In this document: positions 37,406-49,623 of the stretch, in pieces
Position numbering within the stretch: position 1 is the stretch's first letter
Layout of the letters: every line of letters starts with the position of its first letter
Source of the DNA: Typha latifolia
Taxonomy: Eukaryota > Streptophyta > Magnoliopsida > Poales > Typhaceae
Assembly: GCA_019914945.1 (NCBI GenBank)
Contig: CM034112.1
Coordinates: 2,317,001 to 2,381,000 of the forward strand
Length of the DNA stretch: 64,000 nt
Direction: 5' to 3'
Translations under genes and position numbers: made by a program
Notes under the pieces: generated by a model
Told to the model about the DNA's origin: nothing
The model's input: only the letters and a program-made list of their open reading frames with translations
Database searches by the model: none

Positions 37406-37915
37406 ATGGCCAGCCTCACCTCTGCAGCCGTTACAATCCCTTCCTTCACCGGCCTCAAGGCTGGCGGCGCCGCCGCCACCAGAGCCGCCACCATCTCGGC
37501 CCCGAGGACTTCGCCTCCTCCGATGGCTATGTCGGCCCGCGCCTCGCTCAAAGAGGTTGGCGTGGCCGTCGCCGCCACCGCCGCGAGCGCCATGCTGGCG
37601 AGCAACGCCCTCGCAATCGACATCCTGCTCGGCGGCGGCGACGGGTCCCTCGCGTTCGTGCCGAACGACTTCTCGGTCGCCGCGGGCGAGAAGATCGTGT
37701 TCAAGAACAACGCCGGGTTCCCGCACAACGTGGTCTTCGACGAGGACGAGATCCCGTCCGGCGTCGACGTCAACGCCATATCCATGAAGGAGGAGGAGTA
37801 CCTGAATGGGCCGGGGGAGACGTACGAGGTGACTCTGAAGGAGAAGGGATCGTACACCTTCTACTGTGCTCCTCACCAGGGAGCTGGGATGGTCGGAAAG
37901 GTGACCGTTAACTAG
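37406..37915 (+). CDS. PETE: Plastocyanin precursor, chloroplast
   Basis: An intronless gene of 169 aa. Residues 1-70 form a bipartite transit peptide: a Ser/Ala/Thr-rich stromal part, then a hydrophobic lumenal signal ([20 protein letters not shown]) cleaved after ALA. The mature protein is exactly 99 residues ([20 protein letters not shown] onward), the usual length. The type 1 copper ligands, in mature numbering, are H37 (FPHNVVF), C84 and H87 (YCAPH) and M92 (GAGMVGK); all are present. The acidic patch (DEDE and KEEEY) for cytochrome f docking is present. The protein carries electrons from cytochrome b6f to photosystem I in the thylakoid lumen. The gene is strongly GC-rich. Downstream lies the convergent PLD-delta gene. 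Confidence 0.97.
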   Translation: MASLTSAAVTIPSFTGLKAGGAAATRAATISAPRTSPPPMAMSARASLKEVGVAVAATAASAMLASNALAIDILLGGGDGSLAFVPNDFSVAAGEKIVFKNNAGFPHNVVFDEDEIPSGVDVNAISMKEEEYLNGPGETYEVTLKEKGSYTFYCAPHQGAGMVGKVTVN

Positions 37916-38133
37916 AGGGTTTTGTTCCTGATTGTGGTTAATATGCATGCCTTGATTGTGAGTACACCTCCTGAGATGCGAAGCTTATGTATCTTAATTG
38001 AATTCTTCTTTATAAACAGTGGCCTGGCGTTTCAGTCGTTGTATACTTATCTATATATGTTTCTTTTGTATCTCTTTAACCATTGCCATTTATAATTGCA
38101 ATTCTAACACACAAAACCCCCTTCTGCTCTGTT

Positions 38134-38215
<82 letters not shown>

Positions 38216-38861
38216 TAAAGATGAGAAAATTGGAGTGTGGGAAAGAAGGGCATTCAAGTTCAGAAAATGGAATATACTGATAGTATTCCTTATGAACTCA
38301 TCAAAGTTGCAAAATAACTTGGAAATCGAGGAGTCATTATATACTCGTATGCCAAAGAAAACCTTTCCAATTTCCTAAAAACAGCTAGCTCTGGCTTGAT
38401 TCACATTAAGCACAGATGGCGGGATTCACTTCATTAGAGAAGGGCAAATTTTAATGTATCAACGTTAAGCTGCAATACATGCGAATCACTGAATAACTAC
38501 GAGTACCCATCCATCCATCCATCCACTAAAAACAAAAGGAAAATATTAGCATAAAAATAAAGGAAAACGGGCAAAACTTGAAAGCTTAAGAACGAAATGA
38601 GCAGATAAACCACACCTAATATTATTCTGTTCTATAAAACAATATCAGATTAATTAAGGAATACAAGAAAATAAGAAAATCAATAAATACAAAATACATC
38701 AGCTCCCAACTTCCATGTGTCAACTTTAGAGAACATGTTCTTTTACATCTATTTCTCTTTGCCTTTTCTCCTTCCGTTGGGATGAGATTGACACTGAAGG
38801 AGAAAGAGGAAATCTTTGTGGAATCTTATAAGTTTTCAAACATTGAAAGTTTTTAAGGACT
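37916..38861. other. Convergent intergenic region, plastocyanin and PLD-delta 3' ends
   Basis: It holds both 3' UTRs. A compound (TA)n(GA)n microsatellite lies at 38136-38212, and a (CCAT)n run lies near 38507-38524. No other gene is seen. Confidence 0.5.
38136..38212. repeat. Compound (TA)n(GA)n microsatellite
   Basis: About 12 TA units pass directly into about 27 GA units, about 220 bp downstream of the plastocyanin stop. The ORF crossing it (38019-38378) is an artefact. Confidence 0.95.
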
Positions 38862-41800
38862 CTACATGGTTAGTGTATCAGGAAGCGAAGTGGGCGCCCC
38901 AAGAACCTTGCCACCAACATCAGGGAAGCACTCATGGTTCGGCAGCGGACCCGCCTTGCCATTAGCTTCTACTTTGATTGGATACTTGAGAAGGTGCCCT
39001 TGTAATGGTATTACTTCCTCTGCAGTGAATCTTGTCCAGTTGTCATCAGCTATTTGATTCACATATTTCACACAGTCCAAACTGTTGGGCTCCGTAAAAC
39101 AGTCGTTTACAGTGCCTAAATGCTCAGCCCACAGAGACATCCTGTATCCATATACCTGTGGCATAAACGATAGTTATCCATTTTTTCAAGATACATCCAA
39201 ATAAGTAACAGAAAGCATAAAGCAAATGTTAAACTGATTGCACATTAATTTTAGGGGTTACAGGAAAAGAACAGGTGAAATAATCATCGTCCAAATTTAC
39301 ATCATCTCATATATATATGGCTTGATGGTTACTGTCAGAAGTTGCAATTGGTTATTTATGAATTCTAATTCAGTTTGCTCGGTTGCTCTTGGGGTTGCAA
39401 TTTTTGTTAAAGATGCCCTGTTATTTTCTCTTGTTAAAGAGATTATTAAATCAGTAATAAATAGTGAACAAGGACGAGGAATTTTAGAATGAAAAATTCC
39501 AAGGCTATGATCCAAAAAGGACAGTCCTAGGCTTCTAGCAGTGTTATATAAAAGGAGCATACTATGCTTATCTCAGCTTTATATAAGATATTACAAAATA
39601 ATTTGGAACGAATAGGAAAACAAAGAAAATCATCACATCCTTTTCTAGCAAGGCTTATTCTGCTACAGGATCTTATTCCAGATGAATGATTTACTTGTTC
39701 AAATGAACAATTGCATAGAAGACATTTAATGATGTGATAGCAGTTCAATCGACATGAGGAAATATTAAGAAGGTAGTGACCAACCTGGCCATGTGGATGT
39801 CTCTTTTTCTCAGCCCATGTATGATGGGGTTGGTATGCGCCCATAGCAATTTCAGTATCTCTTGACCCAGCTAGAGATCTTTGATTAATATTAGCTGACC
39901 CCAAGATAACGTACTCATCATCCACTATCATTCCCTTAGCATGAACATAAATCATGAAACGCCGGAACTTTTGGGCCAATGCCTGAGTATATTTGAGATA
40001 GGAAATCTGTGAATACCACTGAACCATATAACAAATGACAGCCAAAGAATTGGAGCCCAAAAGCAACTTTCATCGAAGTCAAAATATAGTATTGAGATGC
40101 ATAATAATTATCTTTCCCAGTACTTATTTTCAATGTTAAGAAATTACAGTAAAGGGTAGAAAACAACACATGCATTTCACAACAATCTAAAACTTCGTAG
40201 AACGTCATATGTGTAGGCTAATTACATAAGTGAAATAAAAACATGAAAAAAAAACATGGACATAAAAATCTTCTCCTGCTTAAGAAGGATGAATAAATGC
40301 CTGAGCGGTACATGAACCAGAGGAACAGATGATGGACTAGATAGTTTAATCAGGCTGAGAAATAGGCAAATCAGACTTGACAAAGTAAAGGATAAGAATC
40401 AATCGAGATTAAATAATCTGTAGTTTAAACTCTAAATATAGATTACCGCTGTACTTTTTTCTGTAGACTGATTATCTTCCTGAGAGTTACCATTGGGCAG
40501 TTCTTCCCGGTTGCCAAGACAGTAGAAATTCAGGTAGTCCTGTGGATGTGCATTCTCAAGCTCCATAGATTTGAGCTCGTTTGCAATGATTTCGTACATC
40601 ATCTGGATAGTCTGGCCCTGCAAGGTTGGCATAATAGTAAACTATATAATGTATCTCGAAGAAAACAAAACCAGAACAGCAGATCAAATGATAATTGATA
40701 GGTAAGAACTAAGAACAGCAAAAGGCAGCTGAAAAATTCATTCACTTATCAATATGATCTAACAGTCCCCAATCCTGACAGCCACCAGTTACATGAAGAG
40801 GATACTTTATGCATCTTTTGCAAAACATAAATTATGTACATTAGTGGGTCTCCCTGTAATTTAAGACAATAAAACTAATCGATAAGAGTCATAAGTAAGA
40901 CAATGCTTTTTCATAAAGTGCAGCCGATGAAAGTGCAAAATGTTCAATTATTCCAGACAGTGGAAGTGCAGTCTAAAATTAAAAGCTTCCTTGAAATTGA
41001 CGAAAGTGTGAAATAACCTCTATAAACTTAGCATCTTAGCAAGATAGTATTCCCTCAGTAAGTCAGAATACATACAAGAAAATATTTTCAGACTTTCGTC
41101 TAACAAATATTGATGACAATTTTATTAGATTTTAAGTCTCAACTCTCAAGAAGTAAAGATTGCGAAGTGCATAGGGACATAAAACTACCTGCCAAAAGAG
41201 AATTTCTTGAACAGAGGCAGAAGTTGGGACCCCTTCCGGCCACATTGGTATGACTATATACACAGCAAATCGCTCCCCAGCTCTAATCTTGCTTGCAACT
41301 TTTAATGCTATTTCCATTGGTATTAGATTATCAGCACCTGCCAATGGCAATAAAAGTATGAATACAGAAGCCTTAAGCTAATACAAGCAGGACGTACTAT
41401 AATCATCACAAGGACAAAAATGAAAGCATGTCCAACCATGTATTTCTGGATAGCTAATAATAATTTCATCAAATACAAAATGGATTGTTTTGCTAGGACC
41501 TGTTTAACATCCACCGAGTAGCTAAAATCACCAGCTTCATTTTTGTTTAGGCAGAAACTGATGGGACTGGTGGAATAAAATCCATAATTTAAAATCTAAT
41601 CTTTTGGATCAGATTTTGCTTTCTCCCAACCAAATCCAACTCGAACCTAGCCCAAAAAAACACTCTCCCTGACCTGCCCACCCCCTCCTCCAATCTCGAC
41701 TTTACTAGTTGCCTCCTTCCTCTTGTAACTTTTTAGTCTTCTTTAGGCCTTGTCTAGGCATTGTTGCCAGAATTTGGATAGGAAACAGTAAGAATAAATA

Positions 41801-44800
41801 GGGAAATGAAATCTGGTGCCCAGAGGTGTGTAGCTTGTTTTCCTCTGATTCTTTCCATATTTTCCCTTTGATTTTCTTGTCCTTCTTTGGGCTAAGGTAG
41901 CTAGATCCCAGTATTGGTCCTTGGTAGAGGTAATGATTGTTGTCATCAGCATTTAAATTTTCAACAGGAGTATAAAAAGTTCCTACTTGATGACTATCAG
42001 GGAGTAACATGAAGTAATATATGAACTATAAAGGATCAAGAGCTAAGAATTCAATCAAGTGAGTTTAACATTATTTGTGAAGACATTGGGCTATTCTAGA
42101 TGGGGAATCAACTGGTTATGAGGAGAAAAAATAGACTTCATAGTTTGCCACTGTCCTAGATGGATGTGCTGAGCTGAAATTTTAATTAACACTAGGTGGA
42201 ACCATTAAAGGCAAATCTTAACTGTCGGTTACAGCACAAAGTACCAACACCTCATTTCATAAAGCTTCAGATTAGTATAGCATTTATGCTTTAGGTAGAA
42301 ATAGCTTCTAGATACTAAATTTTGGATAGGGTAAAAAGAAGAATATTCCAGACCTGCATTCGTGTAGGATGGCCAACCATATGAAGAACCGAGAAAATAT
42401 TGATTTTCGATATATATGAAGTGCTGCGCAGATCTGATTGCCCTGACATATGCTGTGTGGATGCTCATATCTATTACTATATTCTTTCGACAGATAAGGT
42501 GCTGCAGTAAGTTTGTTGAAGAATAAGTCAGTAAAAGCTGTACAGTATGTGACAAAGGATGTAGTTTTCTCACAATCGTTCTACGCAAAAGAAGTACTTA
42601 TGTATATAGAAAAAATGTTCTAAAACCCACCTCACGCACGGCTCTTTGACAGTCTTTGGGAAAACCTTTTACTGATCCAGAATCTATAGAGCGGAAAACC
42701 TGAGAAACTAAAAGTGATCAGGTTTACATGTCAACAATGAAATTCAAAGTAAACATAATTCTAGAAAACATCATGCTCTACAACCTGAACATGCCAATTT
42801 GCAGAATCTTCTTCCCTGGAAACCCATAAACTGGGATCATCATTTGGAACAGTATCTGAAGGACTTTGTATCCATGAAATACGATCTAGTTTTATTAGAG
42901 AATCATCTTTCCAGTGAGATTTACTTCTAAGAAAGTTACGCCATTTTGTTGCCTTCCGCCAACGCTGCTCAAAATTTTTAAGGACATCATATGCAGCAGG
43001 ACCATCAATTCTGCAGTGTAAATCATGCCATGGTTGTCTAGGACCTTGAGTGTCTGCCTGCAGATCATAAAAGAGGAAAGAATATGGATGCTGCCACAAA
43101 CAAATAAAGAAGGGACGAGAAGGAAAAATATACTCACAGCAAATGTGGGGTTATGGAAATCATTTTGAAATACAGTGTCAAGATCATGGAAAAGCCTATG
43201 TTTTGGTGTATCATAGCGGCCATCACAGAGATCAAGACCTCCTATGAAAGCTGTAATTTTGCGGTTATTTCCAGAAGCATGTGTATCAACCAGCAAACAT
43301 TTCTGATGATGCGTAAAGAGAGTCCCCACAACCTGCATGCTAGAGATAAAAGGTTATTTGAGAGTACAAGAGAAATAATTTAGATTAACACAACCAAATA
43401 GACCAAAAGAGAAAAAGATTTCACCATAGTATCAAAAGTGATCTCAGATATACGATATGACAAAATAGGACAGGAGAAATGAGTTTTATGCCATGACATG
43501 ATAATGGTAAGGACAGATGTATAATTCTAACAATAAAAAATACCTTGTATTTTGGTCACCTAGATGCATTTAAAAAATAAAATATGTTTGAAGCACTTGA
43601 AAATGAGCCAACAGCTGGCTTAATCGGCATAATTCCTTTTGGCTTTGTTTGCTTTGAGTTTAGGAACTCCTCCGGAACTGGTTCAGGAATTCCTAAACTG
43701 ATTTAGTAACTAAATATTTTTTTATCTTTTTTATATCTAATTAAGTTTAGTCTTAAAAAAATCAAGACTAAGAAATAGGACTAACTAATCGAATTTGAAA
43801 CTTAACTTCAAACCAAATAAGTTCTTCGGGAACATAATAGTACTTATTTAAGCAATTAACACTTGCTTAACCATATCACAGAAATAGTTGTCCTGCAAGT
43901 AATATTCGTCTTCATGGAAGCTAAAACAAGCATGCCTTTGAAGTACAGAAAAAGATAAATTCATGGTAGGAGGCCTGCCTGCTGTTTGAAGATGCTCAGC
44001 TTGCTGCTGGCGTAACGAGGTGACAGCACACAAATGACTGAAGAATGCTTGAAGAACTTTCGAGTTTCTTCATCATGTGTTTGCATCACTCCCCCCTACA
44101 AAATCCCATTAAGAACATCAATTAGTGACACTCATTGCCATAAACAATAAAGAAATCACAAGGATATTACAGGTAACAAGCAACAAAAACAACAACAATG
44201 AAGCCTTTTGGTCCCAACTATTTGGGATCCACGGTTTGAAGTTTTGTCTGAGAGTCTGAGACCAAGACGTTTTGCTGAAATGTTTCGCGTTCCAATTCTA
44301 TTCGATCCAAAACTACCCCCTAAAACAACCCTGATAATATTTTTTTAATATATATTTTAAATTCTAAGCTAGATTTGACTTGAATCTAACTTGTACCTAA
44401 CTTAATATCAACTTTATTGCTCAAAGGTTATTAGATTTTGTGTGGTACATTAAAAAACAATCTAAAAAATATTATTTATCAAAAGAAGTCTTGATTTAAT
44501 CTATCGATACAACAAAATTAGAAGAGAAACCGACCAAAAATTTTTATTTTTTAACCAAGCTGAAACCAAAACCAAAACCGAAATTTCGAACTATGTTGTG
44601 ATCCGCTGTAGTTTTAGGGTAAAGATCCTCCCTGGGTACTAAATTATTTTGATCAAAAATTTTATCAAGCACTTCAATATCAAAAATAGTATAGCCCTTC
44701 AGATCAAAGGAACACAGAGCGATGGTCTAGAGAACAAAAATTCTAAGTTAACCAAATCATGAATTCAGCGAGAGAAAAGGAGGTCAAACTGCCTCACCGT

Positions 44801-45739
44801 CTTGATAAATAATTTATCATGTGAAGTCTTATCATCCCACACCAGCAAGCAAACTCTAAGCCCCTCCTGCGACTTATACTTGAGCAAGTCCCCGAGTGTC
44901 AAATCCCCGCCTTTCGGCAATGGCCGCGTCGGCTCCCTAATGAGCTTCACCTTGTCGTACACCGACCATCCAACCATATAAATCAAATGATGCGCTTCAA
45001 GAATCGCATGGCACATATCCTCCCAGCAAGTGCCCTGCTTGAACGTTTTCCCATTCTCCAATTCAATCTCCGGGAGATCCCCCTCTTTCACATGGGCATC
45101 CTGGTAAAGCGTCACCTCCCCGCCTTTCCTGACCGGGAAGTACGCCTCCCTAACCCCGCGCTTCTGGGGATCACCGGCGATGCCATGGCGGTACTCCGGA
45201 TCAGCTTCCAAAGGCCGGAACTTGACCGCGATGAGGAGCGCGGTGCCGGGCTTTGGGGTCTTGCCGTTTGATGAAATCACTGGGAACCATTCGCGGATTT
45301 CTTGGCCGGAGGTGAGCAGTTGGGCGGGGACGGTGGCGGTGCCGATGAGCTGGGCGCCGAAGACGTCGTTATCCTTGACGTTGAACTCGAGGGCAGCGGT
45401 GCGGTGCGCGAGGGGGACTACGAAGTGCTCGTTCCAATTCGGTTCCTGCGAGTTAGGGATGACACGTGTGCGTGCAACGACGGCGCCGGCGACCGAGACG
45501 GTCACATAGGGGTCACTGGTGATGATCTTGCGGTGGTGGTGTTCGGATTGAGACTGAGAGGATTCAGTATCGGGAGGGGATTTGGTGGCTCTAGGGCATC
45601 CGCAAGGGGCGAAGCAGCGGCGAAGGTGCTCGGAAAGCATGTCCATGTTTGGGAGGTAGCGAGCCTCCAAGATCCAGAGGTCGAGATCGCCGTGAAGCAG
45701 CACCTCCTTGACCGGCGACCCTGAGGAGGACGAAGCCAT
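38862..45739 (-). CDS. PLDDELTA: Phospholipase D delta
   Basis: Ten exons on the minus strand (45739-44798, 44095-43979, 43332-43138, 43057-42785, 42699-42631, 42501-42354, 41337-41189, 40617-40447, 39982-39785, 39155-38862) encode 851 aa, close to the known length. An N-terminal C2 domain (residues ~12-160; [35 protein letters not shown]) binds Ca2+ and phospholipid. The two HKD catalytic motifs are intact: H362/K364/D369 ([10 protein letters not shown]) and H702/K704/D709 ([12 protein letters not shown], followed by GSANINQRS). The enzyme hydrolyses phospholipids to phosphatidic acid at the plasma membrane; delta members are activated by oleate and act in oxidative and dehydration stress (family knowledge). 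The second intron has a GC donor. Exon 1 is GC-rich and later exons AT-rich. The [15 protein letters not shown] context and overall sequence favour delta over alpha or beta. Confidence 0.95.
43641..43825. mobile_element. MITE-like element, copy B, inside PLD-delta intron 2
   Basis: This is the relative of the element at 12889-13071, with the same order of blocks over the whole length. Its ends, TTTGCTTTGAGTTTA and AACTTCAAACCAAATAAG, are short imperfect inverted repeats. It sits within the intron that has the GC donor. Confidence 0.65.
44178..44260. repeat. Dispersed-repeat tail in PLD-delta intron 1
   Basis: ACAACAAAAACAACAACAAT followed by GAAGCCTTTTGGTCCCAACT and ATTTGGGATCC resembles a 3' tail common in dispersed plant retroelements (CAACAACAA then a 'TCCCAA..TTGGGA' stem). 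Family assignment is from memory and uncertain. Confidence 0.4.
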
Positions 45740-45794
45740 GGTTGCTTCTCTTCGGGTAGCAGTTAGCTAAAGGTTCTGACTTCTGGGGAAGAAG

Positions 45795-45832
45795 AATAAG
45801 AAGAAGAAGAAGAAGAAGAAGAGAGAGAGAGG
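45795..45832. repeat. (GAA)n(GA)n tract in the PLD-delta leader
   Basis: Plus-strand (AAG)n then (AG)n about 55-90 bp upstream of the PLD-delta ATG, so the sense-strand leader is CT/CTT-rich. Confidence 0.9.
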
Positions 45833-46000
45833 TAGATGCGAGGAGAGAGCCGGAACTTTAAACGCGACAGCTGGCGTAACGGTCTCTCGTACGGTGTGGA
45901 ACCGACGGGATAAGTGGGGAACCGGCTTTTGCTCCGTCCGGATAGTAGTAGGAGGGACGAGGTAGTCCCGTTAAGATGCTTTGGTTTGGAGTACTCTCAG

Positions 46001-46001
<1 letters not shown>

Positions 46002-46036
<35 letters not shown>
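46002..46036. repeat. (TC)n microsatellite
   Basis: About 17 TC units about 260 bp upstream of the PLD-delta start. Confidence 0.95.
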
Positions 46037-46038
<2 letters not shown>

Positions 46039-49000
46039 ACCACAATGTCTGCCCATTCGGGCTTGTCTATTACAATTTACACCCTGTTTTAAAGTATTTT
46101 TAATTCCACTCCTATTTTTAATTAAATACAAATAAAAAACGCACTGAACCATCTTAATTGTACTCGTTATTATTGGATTTCTTTTACAAACACCCTAATA
46201 GTTATATGCCAAACATTGCATTTGATTTTTATTTCACCTCTGTACTTTTTAAAATTACTGATAACAGATTTTTGCCTACACAACAATGGAGTTAATTCTT
46301 TTTGATGATTAGGTCAGATGATAACGAGCTAACTTATTAGGTCAAATTAAACGAGAAATCTCATTAGACTCTCGTTTTCTAAGCGCGTGGCATATCGATA
46401 GCGCATCTATAACAACTCCCACTCAAAAAGAGAATGAGTTCAAAGACAATAAGATATACATTAATTTTTTTTCTAATAATTAAAAAGCCTAATAAACTAG
46501 ATATAAACTAAATAAATAGTTAATTCTCACTCGATATAAAATTACTTATGCCCTACTAAATTTTAGCCTATATACTAAATAGTCTAGCATAAGTTTTAAG
46601 TTGTGTGCATCGCTAATCTATTTATTCTAAATTAAATATTGTTAAGACATTGTTCTAAATCGTTTTCCCCCGCTGAACTATTAAGCCAAGCTATTAAATT
46701 ATTAAATAATTTTATCTATAATAATTATATAGAGTTGGAGTTATACATCTCTGGCAAGCTTTCATCGCACACTCGATCTCGGAGATAATATTATAGAATA
46801 TCCGTAGCGGGGAGAGAGAGAGACAGATCATGTGCGACATGCGGGCGCTGCATGAGAGACACCGTGTAAAAGCGGGGTTGGTGGGCTATTGCGTGGCCTC
46901 AAGGACATGCAAGGTCATCTCTTTACCATCAATCTAAGAATCAATACGATCGAGCGGCTCACGGCTCACCAAACTGACGTAGTTGGATTTCCTCCCAAAC
47001 CGATCAGATTCCAAATTATTTTCTGTTCTTTTCTTTTTGTTGAAAGATGCCAAGAATAATCCCTAGTGTCATTGTGACCGTAACATCGTAATGCAAGAAA
47101 ATATTATATTATATTATATTGCTTTCATTTGAAAGACCACATCGGGTACGATTGCATCGCTTGCCGACAACCGACTGGATCTAGATAAGAGACCACATTG
47201 ACAAATGTCAATAATCACATATCAAGCAAGATATTTGCTTTTGGGTGATTGCGACTGACTCCTTTTAACTATAAAAAAATTTCAAAAAATATTTTTATTA
47301 GTTATTTATTAAAGATTTTTTATTAAAAAATAATATGCGGAGTGTTACAAAAGAAAAAACTAATGATAAAAAAGAATCATTTAATATTTTCATACTAAAA
47401 TAAGATGAGATTGCAAGCTAGCTGAGAAATATTAATATAATTCTTGACAACCCAAAACCGAAAGTCGTATCAAGGCTTAATCGTGTTATTCGTGTAGGCT
47501 TTTTTTTTCCTTGCTGGTGGTAGGTACAGGGAACACAACTGTACGAACGCAGGCCCGCATGAGAGAGAGTTTGGATTAATAAATAAATTAATACATAAAA
47601 GTAAATATAATTATGATGTGAAGCACTGCACTAAAGATCTCAACCTGTTGCAAGCTCATCGCGGAGAGGATTAAACAAACGGATATTATTTTTGAATCTT
47701 AATTAAGAGTCCAGATTCACTGGAAAGATAGAATTTTTCATCTTTTATGGGTAAATTGATAACGTTATTATGGAAATCAATTAATATTTTTTTAATAGAA
47801 ATATGTTTATTCTAAATAAGCCTCGTTATTCTAGTGTAATAACTAAATAATATTTTGCCTTATCCTAGTATACTAATTCAACATTCTTTCTTATCTAATT
47901 TTATATAACTTTCTATAAACTATTTATTAATAACCTAATATTATTATTTTATCCTTTACGATAAGGGCACATAGTTACTGGTCATATCAACTACAGTTAT
48001 TATCTCTCATTTTTCTCTTCTCTCTAAAGGCAGGACAATGCAGGATTATAACTCTGTGGGTATTACCTCGTATACCCGAGTATATAGTTATAACCTCGCA
48101 TATCTACATAGTGCGGAGTTATAATCGTACACAAACTCTGCATCTTTTCACGTACCCGCGTAATGCAGATTTATAATCTCGCATACTCGCATTTAACATA
48201 TACTTGAGGTATTTTAGTCATTTCATTTAAAACATCACCGATTCTTAATACAATTATATTATTTTTTAATACTTTAGTATCAACACTATGTCACATCAAA
48301 TATAAGTATTACTCTTTATACTAATATTAAACTAAATATTAGAATAGCTTATATTAGTATTAGCTATCTTCTTCTTATATTAAAAATTGAAATGATAATG
48401 CTTATTCCTTCTTATTCCCCAGGGGATTGGTGTCTGTGTTTTTATAAGTCTTTGAGGTCATTTTCATTACAAACCAAACTTCTTTGCTTAAATTGGTAAG
48501 AGTTATTAAGCTAAGTGGGCTCAAGTACTCAACAATATGAGTCAACAACGTGACGGCGTAGCTTGATAGAACAGATCATAAACTTAACTTAGCCTGAAAA
48601 GCAATTTATTTTGATCATTTGAATTTTTATACTTTTAATTTCTATTTTCATATTAAGAATAAGTAAATTAAATGAACTGGACAACATAAGCTAACAAAGC
48701 CTAGTAAATCAGGACATTTATAAAGTTTGGTAAAGATAAGATTAGACTCTTGTAAATTGAATATGTGCATATATTTTTTCTATAATAGAGTGAATATAAT
48801 TTACATAGAAGCAGCCCACTAGTTTAATCTTACTATTTTAAAATTTTAAAAGCTTTTTGGTGTAAATGCCCAGTAAATCACTCTAATATTCTTTTGCTTC
48901 TGAACACCGCTTAAGACATGTTTGGATAAGTGCTGTAGAAAATTTCATATATAGGAGTTGAAAAATGCAATTAAAATGCTGCCTTTTGTCAAAAAAAAAT

Positions 49001-49623
49001 GCAATTAAAAGACCCTATGTGAAAGAATTTCTTTGGATTGATTTAATTTATCTTGTTCGGAAAGTTTAAAAAAATTTGGAGGAAAAATTATTAAAAATAG
49101 TGAGATGGGCATAGGAGGAGGTGGTGGTGTGGATGGAGGAGGGGAGAGAGAGAGCATACGAAAAAAATGAGGTGGGAATTATTAATTTTTTTCATTCAAA
49201 AATTTTCAACCAAAGACATGCTTAGGAAACAATTTCTATCCTTCTAAAACTTCCTATGAAAAGCCAAATTTCTTCGTATTCCTATAAATTCAATTTAGGG
49301 TATCCAAACAGGTATTAGAGATTCGAACCAAAGAACCGGTGCATCAAAACTCACAACTTTTTGTCACTAGACTTGACTACTATCAACCTGGACTAGTAGC
49401 TAAACCAACTACAAGCACATTCGTTAATAAACAGAATTGGCCCTTATTTTTCCTCGAAAATTGTAAATCATCTTGCAGTAAAATTCTTTATCATTTGATG
49501 AGTACTGTTATACACTATTACCACCGTCAACAAACAGACAATCAACTTAGAAGCCACAAAAATGAGATGCTTTGAAGCTTAGCATATTCATAGGCATGCA
49601 ATGCGAAAGAAAGAAAGCAAAAC
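46037..49623. other. AT-rich intergenic DNA
   Basis: No supported gene. It contains an (ATATT)n run near 47103-47122. At about 48040-48200 words such as GTTATAAC(C)TCGCATA and TTATAATCTCGCATACTCGC recur loosely. The minus strand near 49320 carries GGTTCGAATCT, but no tRNA fold surrounds it. Confidence 0.45.

Noticed and set aside
37388..37948. Minus-strand ORFs of 157-186 aa across plastocyanin
   Set aside because: They are antisense shadows of a GC-rich coding exon; the plus-strand protein has every copper ligand.
41705..42010. ORF of 101 aa in PLD-delta intron 6
   Set aside because: It lies wholly between exons 6 and 7, resembles no family and has no support as an extra exon.
49310..49440. 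Possible tRNA because of GGTTCGAATCT on the minus strand
   Set aside because: No acceptor stem, D-arm or anticodon arm could be fitted around it. Similar words at 24050 and 36716 were rejected for the same reason.
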